DNA of 12,713 nt from Phycisphaerales bacterium UBA2402. Its GTDB lineage: Bacteria; Planctomycetota; Phycisphaerae; Phycisphaerales; UBA1924. The number at the start of each line of letters is the position of its first letter. Position 1 is the first letter of the stretch. Made by a program: the position numbers and the translations under genes. The notes under the pieces were generated by a model that saw only the letters and a program-made list of their open reading frames with translations, did no database searches and had not been told where the DNA came from. The stretch covers positions 1 to 12,713 of the forward strand of contig DDSA01000171.1 in the NCBI GenBank assembly GCA_002343715.1, written 5' to 3'. Positions 5,424 to 11,585 of this stretch are shown one piece after another.

Positions 5424-7310
5424 ATGCGGTTGTGTTCCATACAGGCCCTGTTGCTTGGCCTACTCGTTGTCTTGCTTTCGGCCCATCCATCTCAGGGCCA
5501 GGCTCCGGTTGGAACGTCCTTCACTTACCAGGGCATGTTGAAACGGTTTGAAACGCCCTTCCCGACAGGGCAGGTGGACATGCGTTTCACGTTGCACGAC
5601 GCACCCACCGGCGGCAACCAGATCGGGCCGATGCTCGGCGTGAACTTCCTCGAAACGCAGGCCGACGGCACGTTCACGGTGGAACTGGACTTCGGGTCTT
5701 CCCCCTTCGCGGGACAGGCCCGCTATCTGGAAGTGTCGGTGCGACTCTCCCAGCACCCTCAACTGCCGCACCAGGTGCTGACGCCGCGGCAGGCCATACG
5801 GCCGACACCCTACGCGCTGCACGCGCTGAACAGCCCACCGGGGCCGCCGGGTACGCCCGGCCCGGAGTTGTCGTGCACGCTGACGGTGCCGACGTTCTCG
5901 ATCCCTGCGAACGCGTGGCGCGACATCTCGTTCACAGGGGCGATCACGAACATCGGGAGCCCGGCGCTGTGGAATAGCGCCACCCCAGCGCGGATGACCG
6001 CGCCGGTGCCGGGTCTGTATCTGATCAGCACGGCGATCCGGATGGACGGTGGCTCCTCTGCGGACCCGCTGATGCGCGTGACGGTGAACGGCTCGCCTGT
6101 GGCAAACTACCAGGCGTATACGACCGCACCCGAGCGCCCGACGCTTGGCGGGACGGTGTCGGTGTATCTGACGGCGGGCCAAGTGGTGGAGGTGCAGGTG
6201 TACCGCGTTGGAGCGGGTTCAACCGTGTGGGGCGGCGAGTCGTCGGTGTCGATGACGCTGGTGACCACGGGGCAGCAAGGTCCTGCGGGCCCGCCAGGGG
6301 CCGATGGCGCATCGCCGTGGGTGCAAGGACCGGGAGGTGTAGTGTCGTACACGGGCGGCCGAGTCGGCATCGGCACCAGCAACCCAGCCCAATCAATCAT
6401 GCTGGACATCCAAAGCGCGGAAGAGACCGCGATTCGAGGGAGTTCCGACGCGGAGCGGGGCTACGGAATTGAGGGGTATGGTTACAACGGAGGTTTATTC
6501 TGGGGGGTCGACATAGGGCTGATTGCTTATGGCAACAATACCGGCCTTTTGGGGCAGGGATCTTATGTTGGGGTTGAAGCGTTGGGTACCGTCGGCGTCT
6601 CGTCACGCGGCTTGCTTACGGGTCTCGTGTCCCGCAATGAAAGCGCAGATCCTTCAAACGCGGCCGTGTTTGCCATCAATGAACACCCAACCGGCAACGC
6701 CGGCCTCTTCCAGGGCAACGTTAGCATCACCAGCGGCGCGCTCATCATCGGCGGGCTGACGATCGACGCCTCGAACACGGGCCTGACCGCGGCGCACATC
6801 GCCAACCGGACGCGCTCCTTCACGCTCAGCCACTCCGCCTTCGCGGGCGGGCCGGCTTCGTTCTTCTTCTACGGTTCGGGAACCGGCCCGCCGCGGGGCA
6901 GCCCGACGTGCGTGGGCATCGCCGATACCGACACCGGCCAGGGGGGTGTCACCGCGACCTTCTCGATGCCCGAGGACTACGTCCCCGGCACGCCGGTCAC
7001 CTTCCAACTCGCGTGGTCGTGCGCCGAGACCGACGGCTCCCGCTCGAATCTCGTCGAACTGCGTTTCGCCCCGGTGACGTCCATCACGACCACGGGCATC
7101 GCGACTCCCGTTCGCGCGACGCTCTCGCGTCCGGCACCCGGGTACGCCCTCCGCACAGACACGATCGAAGGTCCGTACACCTCGTGGCCGGATTCGTCAT
7201 GGGTTCCGGGGCAGATGATGGTTCTGACCATCTCCCGCGACCCCAATGACTCGGCTACGGGCAACATCTTCCTGTTCGGCGTCAAGATCACGTACCAGGC
7301 GGATCAATAA
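5424..7310 (+). CDS. Secreted modular protein with FTYQG module, C1q-like jelly roll and collagen-like segments
   Basis: This 628-residue exported protein has no known function. Residues 1-26 form a clear signal peptide (hydrophobic ALLLGLLVVLL). Residues 31-135 are the FTYQG module shared with the two other secreted proteins here (TSFTYQGML, VDMRFTLHDA, FTVELDFG, YLEVSVR, LTPRQ, TPYALHAL). A short collagen-like run follows (PPGPPGTPGP, 138-147). Residues 150-280 have the look of a C1q/TNF-type jelly roll: 'ALWNSATPARMTAPVPGLYLIS', 'RVTVNGSPV', 'VSVYLTAGQVVEVQVY' and 'WGGESSVSMTLV'. A second collagen-like run (GQQGPAGPPGADG, 283-295) leads into a VGIGTSNP shaft motif and a Gly-rich segment of repeated 'GYG/GVxxxG' turns (345-400). 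The C-terminal 180 residues are a beta-rich domain I do not recognise (FSMPEDYVPGTPVTFQLAW). The Gly-rich segment uses many more A/T third positions than its surroundings. A strong terminator follows the TAA stop. Confidence 0.8.
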   Translation: MRLCSIQALLLGLLVVLLSAHPSQGQAPVGTSFTYQGMLKRFETPFPTGQVDMRFTLHDAPTGGNQIGPMLGVNFLETQADGTFTVELDFGSSPFAGQARYLEVSVRLSQHPQLPHQVLTPRQAIRPTPYALHALNSPPGPPGTPGPELSCTLTVPTFSIPANAWRDISFTGAITNIGSPALWNSATPARMTAPVPGLYLISTAIRMDGGSSADPLMRVTVNGSPVANYQAYTTAPERPTLGGTVSVYLTAGQVVEVQVYRVGAGSTVWGGESSVSMTLVTTGQQGPAGPPGADGASPWVQGPGGVVSYTGGRVGIGTSNPAQSIMLDIQSAEETAIRGSSDAERGYGIEGYGYNGGLFWGVDIGLIAYGNNTGLLGQGSYVGVEALGTVGVSSRGLLTGLVSRNESADPSNAAVFAINEHPTGNAGLFQGNVSITSGALIIGGLTIDASNTGLTAAHIANRTRSFTLSHSAFAGGPASFFFYGSGTGPPRGSPTCVGIADTDTGQGGVTATFSMPEDYVPGTPVTFQLAWSCAETDGSRSNLVELRFAPVTSITTTGIATPVRATLSRPAPGYALRTDTIEGPYTSWPDSSWVPGQMMVLTISRDPNDSATGNIFLFGVKITYQADQ

Positions 7311-7332
7311 CGCTCTTCGCGGAGTCCGACTC

Positions 7333-7378
7333 AACGCCGCGTTCCGGAGTTATCAGCCCGGAACGCGGCGTTTTTGTT
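7333..7378 (+). terminator. Rho-independent terminator after the 628-residue protein gene
   Basis: A perfect 15-base inverted repeat (7333-7347 and 7358-7372, AACGCCGCGTTCCGG and its complement) with a 10-base loop runs into TTTTTGTT. It lies 23 bases after the stop codon and separates the 628-residue gene from the next gene on the same strand, so the two are probably not one transcript. Confidence 0.92.
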
Positions 7379-7379
7379 C

Positions 7380-7408
7380 TTGCTCGAACGGCGCTTCTTA
7401 GGTAGGAT
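7380..7408 (+). promoter_or_regulatory. Possible sigma-70-type promoter for the 727-residue protein gene
   Basis: TTGCTC (7380-7385) and TAGGAT (7403-7408) are separated by exactly 17 bases. They match the -35 and -10 consensus at three and four of six positions. The pair lies directly after the upstream terminator and before the ribosome binding site, where a promoter is expected. The match is weak on sequence alone. Confidence 0.33.
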
Positions 7409-7416
7409 GCTGGACC

Positions 7417-7422
7417 AGGAGG
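7417..7422 (+). promoter_or_regulatory. Consensus ribosome binding site AGGAGG before 7430
   Basis: A perfect AGGAGG lies seven bases upstream of the ATG at 7430. It supports that start and suggests efficient translation. Confidence 0.88.
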
Positions 7423-7429
7423 ATTTTCC

Positions 7430-9613
7430 ATGCGCTTCGTATCTGTTGTTGCGGCGAGCGTCGGTCTTGCCGCGTCTGTTGCTTTCGCCCAGCCCGTCAC
7501 CACCGCGTTCACATACCAGGGGGAACTCTCTCAATCCGGCGCGCCCGCCGAGGGCGTGTACGACCTTCGGTTCCGTCTGTACAGCGCTTCGAGCGGCGGG
7601 TCCGCGGTGGGCCCGGTGCTCTGCTCGGACAACGTGGCTGTGTCGGGTGGGCGGTTCACGGTGGTGCTGGACTTCGGCGCGCAGTACGCGGGGCAGCAGC
7701 GATTCCTGGAGATCGAGGTGCGCCCCGACACCGGCGCGGCGTGCGGGGCCGGAGGCGGGTACACGCTGCTGTCGCCTCGTCAGGAACTGACGATCACGCC
7801 GTACGCGGCGTACGCGCTCGCCTCAGGGAACGCGGCGCTGTTGAACGGCCAGGGCCCCTCGTACTACGGCAACGCGGGGAACCTGTTGTCGGGGACGCTG
7901 CCGGCGGAGCGTCTGGGACCGACGGTGTTCCAGACGGGGACCAACAACACGGTGACGGGGACGAACACCTTCACGGGTCCGACGACGTTCAGCAACCCGT
8001 CCAACGTCTTCTTCGGCGACGGGTCGAACCTGTCCGGGGTGTGGAAGCTGGGGGGCAACGCCGGGACGACATCATCGCACTTCGTGGGAACAACCGATGC
8101 GCAGCCGCTGACGCTGCGAACAGCGAACATGCGGGCGTGGCAGACGGAGTGGGTGCTGCAGGTGTACCCCGGCGCGCCGTGGGGCAACGTGAACTCCGCG
8201 GTCAATATTCTCGCGGGTTCTCCGCTCAACTCGATCAGCAGCGGTGTCACAGGCGCGACCATCTCGGGCGGTGGGGGCTTGTTCAGCGGCGGGTACGGCT
8301 CTCGCCCGAACCAAGTGACCGACTTCGGCGGCACGGTCGGCGGCGGCTTCGGGAACCTGGCGGGCAACGAGAACGGAAATCTGACAGACGCCGGACTCGC
8401 CACGGTCGGCGGTGGCGTCTTCAACGGGGCCGAGGGGCCTTACAGCGCCGTCTGCGGCGGCTGGGGCAACCGTGCGCTCGCTTGGTATGCGTTTGTCGGC
8501 GGAGGATCATTGAATCTCGCGGAGTATGGAGCCGTCGTGAGCGGCGGAATTCAGAACCAGGCGCTCACCGGAGCAGTCGTTGCCGGCGGGTACTGGAACT
8601 TGGCTCGAGGTTTCAACTCCAGCATCGGCGGGGGCTATGAGCAGCGCGCCCAGGGCGAATACTCGACCGTGCCGGGCGGCAAGCACAACGAGGCCGGAGG
8701 GAACCATTCCTTTGCTTCGGGCCATCGCGCCAAGGTCCGCGACGCCGCGGCCACCGGTGATGCCAATGGAGATGAAGGCACGTTCATCTGGGCCGACTCG
8801 ACCGATGCCGATTTCATCAGCACCGGCCCCAACCAGTTCCTGATCCGCGCCGGGGGCGGGGTGGCGATCAACACCGTGACGCCGTCGGGCACACTCACCG
8901 TCGCCGGCTCTACCGGTGTGGCGAACACGGTGTCTGTGACGCAGCCTTCGATATCGAACAGCGTTTCCGCGATCCGGGGCACCATTACATCCGCTACGCC
9001 CGGGGCGTTCTCCGCCGGCGTCCGGGGCGTGAACAACGGCACCGGGGGGTTGGGCGTGGGCGTCTTCGGCTCGCACGCGGGCGGTGGGTACGGGGTGTAC
9101 GGCACGGCGGGCGCCTCCGGGTGGGCGGGGTACTTCGACGGGCGCGTGAACGTGAACGGGGCCTTTAGCGCCACGAGCAAGGCCTTCCGGATCGACCACC
9201 CGCTGGACCCCGCGAACAAGGAGCTGTGGCACTCGTGCGTGGAGTCGCCGGACATGATGAATATCTACACCGGCGAGGCGACCACGGGCGAGGACGGGTA
9301 CGCGACCATCACGCTGCCGGGGTACTTCGAGGCGCTCAACCGCGACTTCCGCTACTCGCTGACGGTGATCGACGACGACCCGGACACGTGGACGCTGGCC
9401 AAGGTGACGCGCGAGATCAGCGACAACACGTTCGAGATCCGCACGAGCGTGGGGCAGACCCGGGTCTCGTGGCTGGTGACGGGTGTGCGCAAGGACGCCT
9501 TCGCGGAGAAGCACCGGATCGTGCCCGAGCAGGACAAGCCCGCGGAGCAGCGCGGCACGTACCTCAACCCCGAGGCCTTCGGGCGGCCCCGCGCTGTTCA
9601 CGGCGCGGAGTGA
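7430..9613 (+). CDS. Secreted modular protein with FTYQG module, YadA-head-like beta roll and FRIDHPLDP tail
   Basis: This 727-residue exported protein has an adhesin-like or fibre-like build. Residues 1-20 are a signal peptide cleaving after AFA. Residues 25-130 are the shared FTYQG module (TAFTYQGEL, YDLRFRLYSA, FTVVLDFG, FLEIEVR, LLSPRQ, TPYAAYAL). Residues 131-205 follow the common 'LLNGQGPSYYGNAGNLLSGTLPAERL...NTFTG...GDGSNLSG' linker pattern. Residues 270-435 contain about nine turns of a 'GGG.xN.A.g.YS.V.GG' motif, as in the left-handed beta-roll heads of YadA-type trimeric adhesins. 'FIWADSTDADF...NQFLIRAGGGVAI' follows (452-480), then 'GVFG...GGYGVYGTAGASGWAGYFDG' (544-571). Residues 584-718 are a conserved tail, SKAFRIDHPLDPANKELWHSCVESPD...YLNPEAFG, seen in many uncharacterised environmental proteins. 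There is no YadA membrane anchor, so it is not a classic autotransporter. Function and oligomeric state are inferred. Confidence 0.82.
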   Translation: MRFVSVVAASVGLAASVAFAQPVTTAFTYQGELSQSGAPAEGVYDLRFRLYSASSGGSAVGPVLCSDNVAVSGGRFTVVLDFGAQYAGQQRFLEIEVRPDTGAACGAGGGYTLLSPRQELTITPYAAYALASGNAALLNGQGPSYYGNAGNLLSGTLPAERLGPTVFQTGTNNTVTGTNTFTGPTTFSNPSNVFFGDGSNLSGVWKLGGNAGTTSSHFVGTTDAQPLTLRTANMRAWQTEWVLQVYPGAPWGNVNSAVNILAGSPLNSISSGVTGATISGGGGLFSGGYGSRPNQVTDFGGTVGGGFGNLAGNENGNLTDAGLATVGGGVFNGAEGPYSAVCGGWGNRALAWYAFVGGGSLNLAEYGAVVSGGIQNQALTGAVVAGGYWNLARGFNSSIGGGYEQRAQGEYSTVPGGKHNEAGGNHSFASGHRAKVRDAAATGDANGDEGTFIWADSTDADFISTGPNQFLIRAGGGVAINTVTPSGTLTVAGSTGVANTVSVTQPSISNSVSAIRGTITSATPGAFSAGVRGVNNGTGGLGVGVFGSHAGGGYGVYGTAGASGWAGYFDGRVNVNGAFSATSKAFRIDHPLDPANKELWHSCVESPDMMNIYTGEATTGEDGYATITLPGYFEALNRDFRYSLTVIDDDPDTWTLAKVTREISDNTFEIRTSVGQTRVSWLVTGVRKDAFAEKHRIVPEQDKPAEQRGTYLNPEAFGRPRAVHGAE
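8249..8737 (+). repeat. YadA-head-like beta-roll coding repeats (degenerate, ~15-20 residues per turn)
   Basis: Residues 274-436 of the 727-residue protein carry recurring GGG or GG dipeptides followed by Asn-x-Ala and a small or aromatic residue: GGGFGNLA, GGGVFNGA, GGWGNRA, GGGSLNLA, GGIQNQA, GGYWNLA, GGGYEQRA, GGKHNEA. Spacing is irregular in the first half (about 23 residues) and regular at about 14-15 in the second half. Confidence 0.7.
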
Positions 9614-9617
9614 CGTC

Positions 9618-11417
9618 TCAGGGCAGCGGGGGCATCTCCACTCGCAGTTCGGGTTGTCCCTTCGCCTGCGGCACGTCGATGATGAGGGGCGGAGCATCGC
9701 GCCTTGGTTGCACAAGCGTGGTGACGATGCGCACCTCGCCCCTCTCGTCGAAGGCGATGGGCACGATGAACTCCCAGGGGATCGGGGCCCGGTCGGTGGC
9801 GGGGTCGTAGTACGGCACGCCGAAATGCCAGATATAGACGGCCTTCTCCTGGTCCGCGTCCATCAGGATCGGCAGGCCGTGGCACGCGCCCAAACTCCAG
9901 ACATCATCCCGCCCATAGATGAACTTGATGAAGAACTTCATCGACCAGAGGCGCTCCCACACGCTCGAGATGCCGTAGTTGAAAGCCGCCTGGCGGGTCT
10001 TGAAGGGAAGCGGCCGCAGGCCCGTGGGCAGGAAGACCGTTCCCGGCCTGGGGTTCGGCAGGAGTTCCTTCAGCCGGCGGCCGTTGGCCTCGTCGAGTTG
10101 CACGATCTGCCGCATCCGCGAGGCAGCGCCGATCGACAGCACGCCGCCCAGGATCAGCAGCGCGCCCAGCCCAGCCCCGGTGAGTCGCCGGTACCACGCG
10201 CTCAATCGATCGGCCTCGGGCGAGGCCGCCCCAGGCACGAAACTCAGTGGGTGGAAGAGGCGCGCGATGCCGTCCAGGAGGGGTGATGCCGCGATGAGCA
10301 GGCTCGCGAAGGGCAGGTACGTCACGCGGCTGAGCGGCTGGTACCCGCGGATGACGGCGATGGTCAGGGTGCTGCCCACGAAGGCGGCCAGTCCGAAGAG
10401 GGTCACCGCCCAGACCCGGGCGGGCCGGCGCGGGGGTGAGCCAAGCCCGTGCATTGGCGTGGTGCACCAAGCACGCCAGGCAAAGTAGCCCAGCCCGCCG
10501 AGCACGATGACCCAGACGGCCAGCAGCGGCCAGTTCTCCTGCAAGGCGCGCCCGCCGAGTTTGAGCGGGCCGACAGAGAAGTCCTTGAGTCCGATGTTGC
10601 GGATGAAGCCCTTGCCGAGGTTGAAGACTCTCTTGGGGATCCCCGCCAGGGGTTCATAGGACTCATCGGTGTTGCCAAGCCCCGGCTGCGCGAAGCGCTT
10701 GCAGAGATAGAGGTAGACGGGCACGAGCGCGCACGCCGCGGCCACGGGGATCCCGGGCCTGAGCAGCCGTCTGCGCCACGGTTCATCGTTCGGGCACGCG
10801 GCCCAGTAGGCGAGCACGAGCGCGGGGAAGGCGCCGCTGGCCTGCTCCTGAAAACCCAGCACCCCGATCGCGCCCAGGGAGATCGCCGCGCCCCACCACC
10901 ACCCCCCGCCGCGGGCCAGCCGCAGGATGCACAGGACCATTCCCAGATAGATGAGCGAGGAGAAGAGCGTGCCGTACGCCGAGACCCACAAATACGCCTC
11001 GTGGTGAACACCCCATGCGATAAAGAAAAGCGCCGCAGCGCCCGATGCGTGGACGGAACGCCCCAACCCCCGCAGAATCCGGTAGAGAAACAGACCGGCC
11101 AAGCCGTGCCCGATCGCCCCGACCAGGTGCGCGGCCCAGAAGTGATCCCAGAAGATCGAGAGAATCGCCGGGATGACCGTGTGCAGCCAAGGGCGCAGGG
11201 CGTTGAGGTGCCCGGTCGGTTCCAAGTACGGGTCTCGGGTGGTCAGAACCCACCGGGCGATCTCGCCGCTCACCGGATCGCGCTGGGTGAAGAAATAGTC
11301 ATCGTTCCACGGCCCGATGTCACCAAAGAAGAAAAAGGTTGCGAAGAGCCAAACCGTCAGCGCAAAAGAGATGCACGCCGCGGCCCTCCATCTCGATGTG
11401 ACCTCCGAGTTGCTCAT
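9618..11417 (-). CDS. Polytopic membrane protein, GT-C glycosyltransferase-like
   Basis: This is an integral inner-membrane protein of about 599 residues with roughly ten hydrophobic spans and a soluble C-terminal part of about 150 residues. The first span (ISFALTVWLFATFFFFG) is followed by a loop with PWNDDYFFTQRDP. An acidic pair in the first extracytoplasmic loop is typical of GT-C-fold glycosyltransferases, which move sugars from polyprenyl phosphates. Further spans include YGTLFSSLIYLGMVLCILRLA, WWWGAAISLGAIGVLGF, PLLAVWVIVLGGLGYFAW and GALLILGGVLSIGAA. The C-terminal part begins around MRQIVQLDEANGRRLKELLPNP and is not recognised. I chose the ATG at 11417; a GTG at 11462 adds 15 residues of unlikely sequence, and neither start has a clear ribosome binding site. 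The stop lies four bases from the stop of the 727-residue gene, with no terminator between. A role in glycosylating surface proteins is possible but speculative. Confidence 0.7.
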   Translation of the reverse strand: MSNSEVTSRWRAAACISFALTVWLFATFFFFGDIGPWNDDYFFTQRDPVSGEIARWVLTTRDPYLEPTGHLNALRPWLHTVIPAILSIFWDHFWAAHLVGAIGHGLAGLFLYRILRGLGRSVHASGAAALFFIAWGVHHEAYLWVSAYGTLFSSLIYLGMVLCILRLARGGGWWWGAAISLGAIGVLGFQEQASGAFPALVLAYWAACPNDEPWRRRLLRPGIPVAAACALVPVYLYLCKRFAQPGLGNTDESYEPLAGIPKRVFNLGKGFIRNIGLKDFSVGPLKLGGRALQENWPLLAVWVIVLGGLGYFAWRAWCTTPMHGLGSPPRRPARVWAVTLFGLAAFVGSTLTIAVIRGYQPLSRVTYLPFASLLIAASPLLDGIARLFHPLSFVPGAASPEADRLSAWYRRLTGAGLGALLILGGVLSIGAASRMRQIVQLDEANGRRLKELLPNPRPGTVFLPTGLRPLPFKTRQAAFNYGISSVWERLWSMKFFIKFIYGRDDVWSLGACHGLPILMDADQEKAVYIWHFGVPYYDPATDRAPIPWEFIVPIAFDERGEVRIVTTLVQPRRDAPPLIIDVPQAKGQPELRVEMPPLP

Positions 11418-11532
11418 TCGGGCGCAGTCTATGAGTTCAGTCGGAAGACCGTTGATCGACACTGGTTGCCGCGGAGTCGTACGTGATTACGCCGAACCAC
11501 ACCCCCCGGAGTACACTTTAGAGACATCTCAA

Positions 11533-11551
11533 TGAACCAAAGGTTGGTTCA
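11533..11551. promoter_or_regulatory. 19-base inverted repeat upstream of the DUF1254 gene (possible operator)
   Basis: TGAACCAA and TTGGTTCA form perfect 8-base arms around a 3-base AGG centre, 34 bases before the ATG at 11586. It lies in the 168-base space between two divergent genes, just after GTACACTTTAGAGACATCTC, which contains a small second palindrome (GAGACATCTC, 11521-11530). The size and position suit a dimeric repressor site; a small RNA hairpin in the leader is an alternative. Confidence 0.4.
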
Positions 11552-11574
11552 CGGTAGGTGACACACTTTTACAG

Positions 11575-11579
11575 AAGGA
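11575..11579 (+). promoter_or_regulatory. Ribosome binding site of the DUF1254 gene
   Basis: AAGGA (within AGAAGGAC) lies six bases before the ATG at 11586. It supports that start, which opens a signal peptide. Confidence 0.7.
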
Positions 11580-11585
11580 CGAGCC

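Noticed and set aside
7741..8640. Long plus-strand Arg/Gly-rich frame (299 codons) inside the 727-residue gene
   Set aside because: It is a +1 shadow of a GC-rich gene with good motifs in the main frame; its sequence is low complexity and lacks family signs.
10449..11486. Long plus-strand frame (345 codons) opposite the membrane protein
   Set aside because: The minus-strand frame shows clear membrane spans; the plus frame is charged low-complexity sequence typical of an antisense shadow.
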